This document shows positions 31,617-42,431 of a DNA stretch of 64,000 nucleotides, one piece after another. The stretch spans positions 6,971,501-7,035,500 of the forward strand of contig OU015670.1 of NCBI GenBank assembly GCA_907165275.2, given 5' to 3'. Origin of the DNA: Zygaena filipendulae (taxonomy: Eukaryota > Arthropoda > Insecta > Lepidoptera > Zygaenidae). Below the pieces are notes generated by a model. It was given only the letters and a program-made list of their open reading frames with translations. It was not told where the DNA came from and made no database searches. The position numbers and the translations under genes are program-made. Numbering within the stretch: the stretch's first letter is position 1; each line of letters opens with the position of its first letter.

Positions 31617-32014
31617 TGAGAGTAATATCTATGTAATTAAAAAACGAAAAATATATTTCTTCCAATTCACTTGTCCACGTCAGTTCACTGTGGCTGTTCG
31701 TTGAGAACTGATAAATGACTGAACCAATTCTAAAGGAGAGCGACAGCATGATAATCACTTGAGACCTAAGTTACCTGATACGGTAAAAATAAACAAAGGT
31801 ATTTTTAAGCCTCAGGTAGCCATTGCCAGGAGTCCTTTGTGCTGTTTTTTTTTGGGTCAAGACTACGATGAACCCCTTGTCTTTGTTTGACTATATTGTG
31901 GTCTATATTAATTTTAAACTTGTATAGTTAATTTAAAGGTGAAATGGAAAATATTTCGTTATGTTTTCAAAAAAGTATTATCGTCTATTTTATTTGCTTT
32001 AGTTATATCGTGAA

Positions 32015-32125
32015 AACGCCCTGTTTCTGGTTTCTGCGCGGTCATTTTTCTCAATACGCAACACAAGTTTTGGTGCCGTCATTAGTTCATTAGACTCAAT
32101 CAATTGCCTTTTATGACATTTAGGT
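32015..32125 (-). pseudogene. Type 2 N-terminal fragment
   Basis: Matches the part of the type 2 gene encoding the SQLIESN/APKLVLRIV region (GTTTTGGTGCCGTCATTAG, TTAGACTCAATCAATTG) but has no downstream coding part. The same fragment occurs at about 44,415-44,525 and 53,085-53,195. Confidence 0.6.
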
Positions 32126-32148
32126 CTAAGAATAGTTTTATAGTCTTA

Positions 32149-32376
32149 CTAGTAGTGCCTGCGGTTTCACCCGCGTTAATTTCAGAGTTTCCGCGGGAAT
32201 TCTGGGATAAAAAGTACCCTATATGTTAATCTGATGTATAAGCTATATTATTGTAAAGTTTCGTTTAAATCCATCCAGTAGTTTCTGCGTGAAAGAGTAA
32301 CAAACATCCATCCAACCATCCATCCAGCCATCCATACGTTCTTACAAACTTTCGCGTTTATAATATTATAGTAGGA
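32149..32376 (-). mobile_element. Lep1-type Helitron (228 bp), block A
   Basis: On the minus strand begins TCCTACTATAATATTATAAA and ends GCACTACTAG between A and T. Contains a (CATC)n run. Copies in the duplicated blocks sit at 44,545-44,772 and 53,220-53,447, so it predates the block duplications. Confidence 0.75.
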
Positions 32377-32966
32377 TATTTTTATGTTTTCCTGAAGTAA
32401 CTTTACGGCTGTTGTGATATCGTTTAATATCGTTATTAACTTGTTATTTTTCTCATCTTCGCGGATTCTGGTTCAGGAACTAAATTTATGCTGTCGTTTT
32501 ATTCAATCAAGGGCTAATAACAATGGAATAAGTTGGATAGAGATATAGGAATGAGGAAGTAAAATAATAATAAATAAAATAACATTGAAACAAAGAATTA
32601 AATAAATCTAGGTCTTATAACTAGTCCTAATAATTTTTTTTCGCGTCTGTTCTAGTTGTGTTCGGAATTATTTTTGTTACTGTAATTAAGCTTATCATGG
32701 TTCCTATATAAATAAACCCATAATCAGTCTCTTTTTACAACTAATTTGTTAACTTTTTAAATAACTCTGCAGATGATCGATGAAATTAGTTACAGTGATT
32801 TTATGTGACCAAGAGTTAATTAAACTCTGAAAAAAAACACAAAACAATTTCAAAAATAAAAAACTTAAAAGATAGAATTATAATGAAAAAACGGTGTTAT
32901 TGCCTGTGGTGTGTGTTGACGTCATGTTTGTTGAAATAACTTTAATATTTTTAACGGAACAAATGT

Positions 32967-33007
32967 GGCCCTGAAAAGGGCCTTTGTGTTTGGCTCTGAA
33001 AAAAGCC
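32967..33007 (-). terminator. Histone-type stem-loop pair after type 1 copy 4
   Basis: Hairpin 2 is 33,007-32,992 (GGCTTT-TTTC-AGAGCC, one wobble) and hairpin 1 is 32,982-32,967 (GGCCCT-TTTC-AGGGCC). Confidence 0.75.
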
Positions 33008-33011
33008 TTTT

Positions 33012-33428
33012 CTATGGAAGCCTTTTTCTAATTTGTGATAATTTTTCGACGTCCATGTCGTCGGATTCGTCGGTGAGGTCGATGATTGGATGCGCACTAT
33101 CCGGCGTTAGCTGCTTCAGAAATACCGTCATAATGGGCGTATCGCATGCACATCCGATCTTATTCACAATCATGAATTTTTTCCCTTGGTACACAAATGT
33201 GCTAGTCGTGACCGGGATGTCTTCCAAGATGGTGATTGGGCAGACCGTCTTCTTGCGTCCCGTTTTAGATTTCTTTGTTGCCCCTATGCGTTTAGTTGCT
33301 TTGCGAGTAATTTTTACAATCCGCAACCTAATTTTCGGAGCGATCATGGGTAGGTTTGATTCAACCAACTTGGTCGTATAGACCGGTAAAGCTTCTAAGC
33401 TTAAAGGTTTTAAAAGACCCAAAGCTAT
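33012..33428 (-). pseudogene. Type 1 fused single-exon variant, copy 4
   Basis: Exon A and exon B are joined directly: the frame passes from KKTVCP straight to ITILEDIP. The intron, the last ~5 codons of exon A and the first ~24 codons of exon B are gone, so this is a deletion and not clean intron loss. The cognate start codon is ATA (33,428-33,426, in ATAGCTTTGGG) and a short insertion gives LLKPLSLEALPVY. The C-terminus is extended (DVEKLSQIRKRLP). The SUMO motif is intact. Without ATG, translation could only begin at the Met of MIAPKIRLRIVK. Possibly still expressed; scored as a pseudogene. Confidence 0.6.
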
Positions 33429-33660
33429 TTAAAATTCTAATTTGAAATCGTTTCTCTATTTTGCAATAACTGATTCATTAATCGCCTGACATGATATTCT
33501 TAAAAAATTGTTATTAAGACATATTTGTATAATTATAAACCAATAGCTTAGTTTGGAATTAAGTATACATATAATGTGTGTTGTGAAGTCTTATTTTGTT
33601 TTTATTTTTACTGACGTCATGTTTTTAGAAATCGTCTTTAGTTATAATAGAAAATTTTGC

Positions 33661-33702
33661 GGCCCTCAAAAGGGCCTTTTTGGTTTGGCTCTGAAAAGAA
33701 CC
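33661..33702 (-). terminator. Histone-type stem-loop pair after type 2 (block A)
   Basis: Hairpin 2 is 33,702-33,687 (GGTTCT-TTTC-AGAGCC, one G-U pair), 9 bases after the stop. Hairpin 1 is 33,676-33,661 (GGCCCT-TTTG-AGGGCC; G in the last loop position is atypical). An AATAAA at about 33,601-33,606 offers an alternative 3' end. Confidence 0.7.
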
Positions 33703-33711
33703 TTTTTTAAA

Positions 33712-34044
33712 TTACACTCGTACTCGACATGCTCTCTTGAGTTTTTTGACAAAGTGCATATCCTCCACCTGTGATAACATGTTCTTTAGATGGACCATCT
33801 TCCTTAACCGGTCCATTTTTACGGATTCTGTCAGTTCGATTTCTAAATGTTTCATCCACACCTCGAGGTACTCCACGGTACACTTCCTCAGATCATAGTG
33901 GCCGTCTCTAAGTCTCCCTTTTGTCTTTTTTGTAGACGCCTTGTGTCTGGTTTCAGCATGGTCTTTTTTCACAATGCGCAAGACAAGTTTTGGTGCCTTC
34001 ATTGGTTTGTTAGACTCAATCAATTGGCTTTTATAAAACGCCAT
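33712..34044 (-). CDS. Type 2 array gene (block A)
   Basis: Single exon, ATG 34,042-34,044, 110 residues, stop TAA. Residues 1-30 (FYKSQLIESNKP, APKLVLRIVKK) are clearly related to type 1 residues 10-38. A basic stretch (ETRHKASTKKTKGRLR) follows, then a probably helical part (YDLRKCTVEYLEVWMKHLE, RLRKMVHLKNMLSQVE) and a basic tail (KKLKRACRVRV). No known domain recognised; a small basic, probably nuclear protein. Unlike type 1 it has no intron and no SUMO motif. Twin histone-type hairpins follow the stop. Four further intact copies (46.1, 47.4, 48.7, 54.8 kb) are almost identical. Confidence 0.65.
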   Translation of the reverse strand: MAFYKSQLIESNKPMKAPKLVLRIVKKDHAETRHKASTKKTKGRLRDGHYDLRKCTVEYLEVWMKHLEIELTESVKMDRLRKMVHLKNMLSQVEDMHFVKKLKRACRVRV

Positions 34045-34097
34045 TGCGGATGAAAACAATTTCTCGAAATTTGATAAGTGGGTTGTATGCGTGAGAC

Positions 34098-34144
34098 AGG
34101 TGTCTTTACTTGGGTGATTCGTTAAGAACTGCGGCAGTTCTTAA
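34098..34144 (-). promoter_or_regulatory. Type 2 initiator region with 11-bp palindrome
   Basis: An exact palindrome (arms TTAAGAACTGC at 34,122-34,132 and its complement at 34,134-34,144) contains an initiator GCAGTT with +1 at 34,130. ACACCT sits at +28 to +33, five of six matches to the DPE. The block aligns with the type 1 promoter (CAGTTCT.AACGAA). The 5' UTR would be 86 bases. Confidence 0.4.
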
Positions 34145-34245
34145 CCGCCCAACTCTTTTGCACACTTTGCACTTAATGGTCATTAACATTTTACCGGAAA
34201 GAGCGAGACCACACTCCAACCCAATCACCTTACTCTGTCGCACAT

Positions 34246-34326
34246 AGGGCTTCCAATACTCGTCCATTTTTCCTATTCGAATATTTCGAATAGTTCCAAA
34301 GCCAATATTCGAATTATTCGAATATT
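34246..34326. repeat. 81-bp end of the ATTCGAAT transposon
   Basis: Terminal 81 bp of the 1.85-kb DNA transposon (AGGGCTTCC ... ATTCGAATATT) abutting type 1 exon B, 11 bases past its stop. Identical junctions are at 46,644-46,724, 47,944-48,024 and 49,247-49,327. At each of them the histone-type hairpins are missing. Confidence 0.8.
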
Positions 34327-34762
34327 CCAATTTTTCATCATGTTTCGACATCCATGTCGTCGGAATCTTCGGTGAGATCGATGATTGGATGCGCACTATC
34401 CGGCGTTAGCTGCTTCAGAAATACCGTCATAATGGGCGTATCGCATGCACATCCGATCTTATTCACAATCATGAATTTTTTCCCTTGGTACACAAATGTG
34501 CTCGTCGTGACCGGGATGTCTTCCAAGATGGTGATTGCAGGCTCTACCCTTGGAGGTGACTCTTGGATACGGCTCGCCTCATCGATAGCAGTATTGCACA
34601 GGGTTGGCATGATTAAATTACTTTGATTTAAATCACGATTTAAATCAAGTGACTTTTTTAATAAAAATCATTGATTTAATCAAACTGATTTATTTCTTGC
34701 CTTTTCGTCACACAAACCAAAAATTTTCATTTGCATAAAAGGATACAGATATATTTCAAACA

Positions 34763-35151
34763 TCATATTGTGTTACAATTATAATATTTAAATAAAAACA
34801 CCAACTTTCCAGCTTTTTCTGTTCCTAATCTGTTCCTGATTTTAGAATGTACAAATCCAAAGGTGGAAAAGACTCTTTCCACTGATGCTGACGATGCAAT
34901 GGCCCCAAATAACTGTCTCAAAATGGGGTATATTTTGTCTTGCGTATCTTCATCAAAAACATTTTTTTGGGACTGCCACCACTCTATAGCTGTAACATTT
35001 TGTAAAATTTCCTCACTAAACATCACTGATTTGAATGGATGTGACTTGGACTTCAGTTTAATTATGAGTGGCAGTAAACCTGACCCTTCATATTGAGTCC
35101 TAGCTTCCTCTAGCGCACTTTCTTCCTCTTCTTCCGAAAGGTGGTTTGTTG
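34763..35151 (-). pseudogene. hAT transposase C-terminal part
   Basis: Open from the Ty3 junction at 35,151 to the stop at 34,763. Contains EWWQSQK and LFGAIASSASVERVFSTFG, the conserved hAT dimerisation region near the transposase C-terminus. Separated from the rest of the transposase by the Ty3 remnant. Confidence 0.85.
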
Positions 35152-36078
35152 TGTAGCGGAGGTATTACGAGCAGGTAGGTATTAAACTCACATTTGCTGT
35201 AGAAATGGAATTTTGGAAGTGATTTATTGTTAAAAACTTAGCGCTATATATACAGAAAACCTTAAAACTAACAACCAATCAAAAACACAACATTAAATAT
35301 TTACAACCAAACAACCAATGAGAAATCGTACATTAAATGGCGGACAGATTCGAGCGAGATGCTAGTTTCTAGAATTTCATAGTCTCCTCTCGTCGCACAC
35401 TCGCACCGCGCATGCGCGGGGTGCACGGCGCGGAGGACGCGGGCGGCGCGCGCGCAGGAGCTCAGTCCGCCGCGTCTCAAGCGCCAGTCGCCATCGATCG
35501 TTGAGAGCGCAAGGCCGCGCGTCTCGCGCCGGACCGCGAATCGTGGATGTGCGTGTGGTGCCATACAGGTGTCTCCGACCGAGTAGTTCCATGGTGCTTG
35601 ATGGTGTACAACAGCGTCGCAAGATCCAGGCGATTAAAAACGGCTCTTTTCAAAGCCACTCTTTCCATTTTGATGTACTGCCTGATCTTGCTTGCGTAGT
35701 TACTTCAGTGAGTGTGACCCAGGAACGTGACGTCGCTTGACTGTTCCTTCGAATCTCCAGCGAGGTCGTCTTTTTCAAGATTGCTCCTCGCACTTTCCTC
35801 TGTCTGGAATTCGTTGGAATTGAGTCAGCTAGGCAATAAAGAATAACATAACAAGTTGTCCGTGTCCTGTTTCTTTCTTGTGATTCGATAATAAGGTGAT
35901 TCCACTGTGTATGTTATTTCTCTCTTGCTCCTTCAACCTTCCTGATCCTTAATCCAATTCCCCGGTAAAGGTATGTTACGTACACGGTTTGGTAATGGTA
36001 GGTACATGGAGGTAAACCGCTGTGAAGTATGTAAGTATTTTCGTAAGTATTTCTGTGCTCATGTGCAAGGTGTGCACA
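35152..36078 (-). repeat. Third copy of the 927-bp LTR
   Basis: Same family and length as the LTRs at 16,624 and 26,863, in opposite orientation. Several differences are visible, for example AAAGCC in the hairpin arm, so it belongs to an older copy. Confidence 0.9.
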
Positions 36079-37142
36079 GTATCCCCCTTCAAGCAAAGCG
36101 TACGGTTTTCTTCACGACTCGTCCGCTCCGGGTGATGTAAGGTGACGTAGGTAAGACAGCTGGAGTCGAATTCCTTGTTCCACGTGTTTCGACTGGATCA
36201 CGGTTCGGTGAACTCGATCTCTTGCGTTCCGACGTGACGTCAGTGTCGCTCGTGCTTACGTCTTCTTCGTTAAGTAGGTAAGCAGGCTTGAGTCTATCCA
36301 GTGATATCACGGTTGTGCGTAGTGGTAACTATATCTTGAAATACTTCTCGTGACGTTGTAGAACTTGATAGGGTCCGTCATATGGCGGAGTCAATGGCGG
36401 TCTGACCGCGTCGTTTCGAACGAAAACGTGTGTACACGTAGCTAGGTTCTTGTGTACGAACGTAGGTCGTGACGTTGTGGTACGATTTGTGGGTATTAAC
36501 GTTGCCATTGTTCGGCTTAGCCGTTGCACGTATTCTGCATCTTCGATTTTCGACTGTGTAGGTACGAAAAAATCGGACGGTATTCGTAGTGTTGCGCCGT
36601 AGGTCATCCGTGCAGGGCTGAGATTATCTTCTCGTAGTGCGGTGCGTAAACCAAATAGTACGGTGGGCAACTCGTCTACCCATGTTGTGGTTGCACCGCG
36701 CGCCATGAGAGCTGCCTTCATTGTACGATGAAGTCGTTCTACTTTTCCGTTTGACTGGGCGTGATAACTTGTAGTGCGGATTCTAGATATACCCCATCTC
36801 TTCAGTAGTGTGTTGAATAGTGCTGACTCAAAATTTTGTGCTCTGTCTGTCGTAATTCTGAGCGGGACGCCAAATCGCACTATCCAGTTCTCGTAGAGGG
36901 CTTTTGCGACGCTTTCTGCGGTGATGTCTTGAACTGGAACAGCTTCCGGCCATCTGGTGCGTCTGTCTATTATGGTGACGCAAAACTTGAAATCGTGCGA
37001 TAATCGTAGCGGTCCCACGACGTCTATGTGTATGTGTTCGAAACGTTGAGAAGGTGGAAACTCTGCCAGAGGAGTGACGACGTGACGATGTACCTTGCTG
37101 CGCTGACAGTCGATACATGCTTTGGCCCATGTTGCTACATCT
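36079..37142 (-). pseudogene. Truncated Ty3 pol (integrase part)
   Basis: Matches the CsRn1-type pol from the integrase zinc region (VATWAKACIDCQ) to the original C-terminus (RSGRVVKKTVRFA). A nonsense change (TAG at 36,331-36,329 where the other copy has CAG) cuts the reading frame near the end. There is no gag, protease, reverse transcriptase or 5' LTR. Confidence 0.88.
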
Positions 37143-38313
37143 TGGGCTCTTGTGTGAGTGGGATCTAGTAAATAAGCTAAAAAGTGACTAGGGGTCATCG
37201 CCTGCTCATACCGTTTTTTAAACATTGCCAGCTGTCTAATACTTATTTCAGTTTCCTCAAACTTAGCCTCTAGACCCTTCCATGCCTTTACTGCATCTGA
37301 CAATGACGCATTGTTTTTTTGTAGGGAATCTAACGTTATGGATATTGGTTTCAATAAACGAAGAAAATCTTCGACTGATCTTTTCAGAACAATGTTCTCA
37401 ATTTTGCGCTGAATAGCAGTATCTATTGAATTTCTGTTCTCTTCACAAATTTTCAGTAATTTTTGCCATTCAGAAATATAAACTTCGAAGCAATCATTCA
37501 AAGTATTCCAGCGCACATCTTGTGGTAACACCAAAGCTTTTCCTCCTTCTTTTTTATACAGTGCGCTTGCAGCGTGATTATTCCGAAAATATTTTATTAT
37601 TTGTACAACGTGCTCTTTTACGGTACCCATATCTAAATCCTGCGAAAGTAAATTCAGAAGATGCGCTGAGCAACCATATGTAATAGTGTTTGCATTTGTT
37701 ATATTTTTACGCATTTTTGCCATGTTAGCTGCGTTATCGGTTACCACGCTTGCTACTCTACAGCTGTACGGAGTTTTTAGGCGCTCGATTAAGTCAATAA
37801 CGAGTTCAGTTAGATATGCTGAAGTGTGTGGCTTTCCGGTTGTGTCTATGGTATCAAAAAGAAAGACTTCACCTCGCTCCGTAGTAATAGTTGCACATAT
37901 TATGGGTTCGTTGTGTATGTTCGACCAACCATCTATAGACAAATTGACATAACTGTTTGCAAGTTGTGAAAAACACTTTTCCTTTTCTTCTTGATATACT
38001 TCATCTAACAAACGATCTGATACTTCTTTACGAGACGGTGGTGGATATCCAGGGCGTAATAATGCAATAGCTTTTTTTACTTGAGGATGTTCTATGGAGC
38101 GGAAACTGCAGTTGGTAGCATAGATAGCCCTTGCTATTTGTTTGTCAATTACTTCTTTACTACTTTGCGGAGTTTTAACCATAAAAGTTGATAGATTCAC
38201 ACAAAGCTTCTTCTTCTTTAGAGCAGGGGCCTCTGTGTTGTTCTCTTCGGATGATGGTCCAGCACCGGCAGAAGTACTGCATTCTGGAATCGGTTCCGAT
38301 TCCAAACCCGATT
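36329..38313 (-). pseudogene. In-frame hAT transposase-Ty3 integrase fusion ORF
   Basis: Exon 2 of the hAT transposase begins at 38,313 after CTTGCAG and runs about 390 codons (LSIDGWSNIHNEPII, VVTDNAANMAKM, CSAHLLNLLSQDL, LPQDVRWNTLND are hAT core motifs). After LLDPTHTRAQ it passes in frame at about 37,142 into the Ty3 integrase and ends at the TAG at 36,331-36,329. Length about 660 codons. Similarity of the two parents at the join (GATGTAGCAAC versus GACGTAGCAAC) suggests a deletion at short homology. A chance fusion inside a dead element is the simplest view. Confidence 0.8.
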
Positions 38314-38482
38314 CTGCAAGATCATAGAAAATTTTGTTTTAGTATGTACGCAAATAAATTTACATTACAATATCAATCGTAACGCGAGCGTAGAGTGTTT
38401 TTTTATTCTATTTATTTTACAATTTAATACTTTTATTTTTTGAGTTATAGGTAGTTAGTTGTTAATATAATAAAGTACTTAC

Positions 38483-38663
38483 CAACATTAATAGTGACTA
38501 TTCCTTTTTTCTTACACTCCTCGTAATGAGTCTTCATTCTCGCGACAACTCCTTGGATTTCTTTTTTACACATCTTGCAGATTGCTCTACAACCAGTTTT
38601 AGTGTTACTGCTTTTCTCTATGAAAAATTGCCAAATGGCATCCTTTTGTCGTCCACCAGGCAT
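38483..38663 (-). pseudogene. hAT transposase exon 1, BED zinc finger
   Basis: ATG at 38,663; about 60 codons (MPGGRQKDAIWQFF, CRAICKMCKKEIQG, MKTHYEECKKK) forming a BED-type C-C..H-C finger. The donor GTAAGT follows at 38,482-38,477. One base is left over, which pairs correctly with the two-base start of exon 2 at 38,313 to make a Glu codon. The exon is intact but the transposase as a whole is broken. Confidence 0.8.
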
Positions 38664-39618
38664 TTTTACATAATTTTTAACTATTTTTATCAATCTGAAC
38701 TTGCGTTTCTTCCGAACGAATTTGATGGAACTGAACTACTAGCGTCATGTCACAACACAATGCACGGGAAATCCCCCAGCCGCCGCGCCGCCCGCGCTGT
38801 CAAATCAATGCGCGTTTCGTTTCACGCACTATTATGAGCACATTATAAAAATTCAAGCAAAAAATCGAAAAAATCATGATCTTTTGGATTTTTTGGAATA
38901 AATCAATGATTTTTGATTTTTTGCAAAAAATCGTGATTTTTTCCAACCCTGGTATTGCAATCCTGTAGAATGATTGATTATTTAACTGTTTTTTTTTTAA
39001 TAACAATAGCAATATTACCAGACGATCCTAGACTACCGTAAGCTTCATATTTACTAAGAAATTGTATATAGTATACTACATATTTTTACTACAAATATGG
39101 AAATCGTAACCCTGTGGTTATCACATAAAGTCTGTACCTATCCACTGGGATTCGAACCCGGGACCTCCGGACTGGTGGAGTAGCATGATGACTATAATGC
39201 GAACTATAATGTGAACCTCGCCACCGAGTTTCTCACCAATCATGTTTCGTTTCTTGCAGAATATGTTAAATAATTGAAAGTAGGACTTACCACTTCTAGA
39301 ACCGGAGGAGGGCAGACCGCCTTTTTTCGTCCCGTTTTAGATTTCTTTGTTGCCCCTATGCGTTTAGTTGCTTTGCAAGTAATTTTCACAATCCGCAACC
39401 TTATTTTCGGAGCCATCATGGGTAGGTTTGACTCAACCAACTCGCTCGTATAGACCGGTAAAGTTTCATCTCCCAAAGCCATTGAGACTAATATCTATGT
39501 AATTAAAAAACGAAAAAACTATATTTCTTCCGATTCACTTGTCCACGTTAGTGCACTGTGGCTGTTCGTTGAGAACTGATAAATGACTGAACCAATTCTA
39601 AAGGAGAGCGACAGCATG

Positions 39619-41445
39619 AGGGCTTCCAATATTCGTCCATTTTTCCTATTCGAATATTTCGAATAGTTCCAAAGCCAATATTCGAATTATTCGAATATTT
39701 CGAATTTTTCGAATAATTACTACTAAAGAAAAAAATGTCCTTCTAATTTTAATATAGCACATAATTCATCGATTTTAAAATTAAGCAATTAATATTCGAG
39801 TACAATATTACTGGTTTGTAATCAAAAACAACGTTTTCTAAACATTTACTGGCACCAAAGACTTTTATCTAAACCATAAGACAAATATCTCTTTTATAGT
39901 ATTATAATGTAATTACTAAAATATCAGCATACTAATTAAATCAACTTCTTATCGTCAAAAATATTTAAAATTTCCTAGTCAAATTCCTTTAATATTGACA
40001 GAGAATTCTAACAAATTCTCGTCTTTTTTGACAAAAATGGAAAGTAAGCCCTACTTTAAAGCATACATGATTATAGCCTAAAACAAAAAAAAGGCCCAAT
40101 TCCGTAGAGATACTGATGATGACGCTGTAACACGTTGAAAGCGAAGGACTTGTCTTTGTTATATGATGATGTCTTGTTCCTCCAGGAGTTCTGTTCTCAT
40201 TATAGGCAAGAGTGGCTACGAGATTGAAATCACGTATGCCTATTACTTGGTTAGCCATGGGCCAGCTGAAAATACTTTGGAAGAACCGTAATATCACAAA
40301 AGTTACAAAAACCTGACTGGGCTCTGGTGTTCCTCATAATAAAGCACGCTACTGAGATATGGCTCCTGGGAGAATTCGAGAAGAGGAACACAGGTGTCTT
40401 AGATATATGTCGCGGGAAAAAACCGTTGGGAGTACCGTGGACAGAGTTGCCCACCAACATTTGTGTACTATAAGAACTTCGCATCAAATGACGTTTATCA
40501 ACTGTAGCTTAATACTCTCAATGCTGCAGACACGTGCCGCACGAGGACAATATTGCAGAGAACAAAGAAGAATGCATGAGACCGCGTGGCAGGTCACCCA
40601 TGTGGTGAACCAACCAGATTAAATCTGCAGTAGACGGATCCTTGCTTGATTGCGCACGTGTCACAGCAGACAGAGAAAGATGGATCTTGCTGCAACATGT
40701 TGAACTCGACCACTTCAAGAGTGTGCCAAAGAAGAAAAATAATTTACTTTGCTATGGTTATTTTTTTATCTATTTAATTTTTTAACATGTGGTTTGACAA
40801 ATTGACAGAAATCTAAGCATTTTCTATTTTATTCAACTGAAGAAGAGGAGAAGTTAATGTTAGAAGTCGATTTAATTTGTTTCCGTTAGGTTAATAAAAT
40901 CACTCTTAATATCTTGAAATTTTTGGTACTAAATGTGATAAGATCTTTGCCTTATGGTTTTCGCAATAAAAATAGCATTTAATCATAATAAATGTTTAAA
41001 AACTTTTTTTATAAATAAAATCAAATCAAATATTCTTTATTGTCGCCAAAAACATAAATATAAAAAAAATACATGGTGGAAAATACAGGCAACAAAGGGC
41101 GGCCTTATTGCTTAAAAGCAATTTCTTCCAGGCAACCTTTCCTTATATTAGTAACATAATATAGGTACCTACTTAACTAGAAAGATAAAAAACAAAAAAA
41201 AGAGTGAGAGTGAAATTAAAAATATAAGTAGCTTAGTATAACAAATTCGTGATATTTTACTTTAATATCTTTAAGCTATAAAAAAACAACTAATTACACA
41301 CTAAATTCTAGTTTAAAAGACTTTTTATTCTTTAGATAGGAAGTATTCGAAAAATTCGAAATATTCGAATAGTGATGAGCCAAAATGTTCGAATAGTAAA
41401 TAAGGCGAATATTCGAATAATACGAATATTCGAATAGGAAGCCGT
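39619..41445. mobile_element. 1.8-kb DNA transposon, copy B (no LTR element)
   Basis: Same ends as copy A (AGGGCTTCC..GGAAGCCGT). Around 40,239-40,250 it shows the uninterrupted sequence TATGCCTATTACTTGG, where copy A holds the Ty3 element. It lacks the foldback hairpin but carries a ~230-bp LINE/SINE tail at about 41,012-41,240. Confidence 0.7.
41012..41240 (-). mobile_element. LINE/SINE 3' end inserted in copy B
   Basis: Reversed, it reads GGAAGAAATTGCTTTTAAGCAATAAGGCCGCC and ends GACAATAAAGAATATTTGATTTGATT, the same 3'-end type as at 8,097-8,276. Block A lacks it at the corresponding place (about 28,803). Confidence 0.65.
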
Positions 41446-42431
41446 ACTGCATGATAATCAATTGAGACCTGAGTTACCCTATACGGTAAAAATAAATAAC
41501 GGTATATTTAGGCCTCAGGTAGCCATTGGGTCGAGTCCTTTGTGCTGTTTTTTTGCGTCTCGACTACGATAAACCCTTTGTCGTTGTTTGACTATATTTT
41601 GGTCTATACTAATTCTAGTCTTCGGCGTATCTAATTTAAAGGTAAAACGGAAAATATTGCGTTATGTTTTAAAAAAGTTATGTCGTTTATTTTATTTGCT
41701 TTATAACATCCAGAGTTCCCACGAGAGTTTCGAGATAAAATGTACCCTATGTCCTATGTACCCTATGTCCTATTTTGTACCTATGACAAGGTGTAGTAAA
41801 ATTTCTTGATGATCATTTGTGTAGTTATGTCGTGAATACGTAACAAACATATTAACTCACATTCTCATTTTATAATATTAGTTAGGATTATAAACGTCGT
41901 TGAATTGCCAAAAGTTTTGTCTTGATAGCTACGCACTGGGTAGGATCTTGACTAAGGCATTCCTCAGTGATTTGCCGCACAGATATGAATGTTGGATATG
42001 CATTCACTAAGTTTTTAAAGCTCTCTTATAATTTTATGAATATAGAAATATTATATTTATAATTCTATATAATTATAACCCGGTTAAGTTTGTATGTTTG
42101 TAAGTTAATAAGTTGTAGGTAATGTAGGGGGTAATATTTGAAAATAATGATGTACTTCCGTACAAACTCTTACCTCCTTTTTACCCCTTTAGATGTGTCC
42201 AAAAACCCTTTCGTAGTGCTCACATCAAAATTTGAAAACCATCCTATGACCACTTGCTTGTATCCAACTGATATGAAAGGCATCCGTAAATTGCCTTTGC
42301 CTAAGAGTTCCGACCTAGATTTCGTTATGGAAGACCGATAATCTACCGTAGCTGTCGTCCAATACCGTCTTATTTCTTATCGTCTTTATTTCGACATTTT
42401 TCTAGAAGTCATCTTCTGATATAATAGAAAA

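Larger units (their letters stand above)
29018..34245. repeat. Segmental duplication, block A
   Basis: Matches block B (41,446-46,643) throughout and block C (52,717-55,305) over its right half. Anchor pairs: 30,910 with 43,327; 31,616 with 44,011; 32,149 with 44,545; 33,012 with 45,409; 34,044 with 46,441. The similarity continues leftward through the DNA transposon (15,999 with 39,619) and exon A of the preceding type 1 gene (15,865 with 39,482). Confidence 0.85.
34599..38951 (-). mobile_element. hAT DNA transposon with embedded Ty3 remnant
   Basis: Terminal inverted repeats CAGGGTTGG..CCAACCCTG with subterminal AATCACGATTT on both sides, and an exact 8-bp target duplication GTATTGCA (34,591-34,598 and 38,952-38,959), the hallmark of hAT elements. 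It carries a two-exon transposase gene disrupted by a truncated Ty3 element (35,152 to about 37,142). Confidence 0.92.
34338..39482 (-). pseudogene. Type 1 copy 5, split by a hAT transposon
   Basis: Exon A is 39,482-39,291 (intact, ATG, donor GTAAGT). Exon B begins at 38,962, is interrupted after the first codons by the hAT element (34,599-38,951), and continues 34,598-34,338 with the SUMO motif as IIDLTEDSDD. Without the insertion both exons would be intact. The unoccupied site is visible in copy 10 (49,590-49,602). The histone-type hairpins are replaced by the 81-bp transposon end. Confidence 0.8.
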
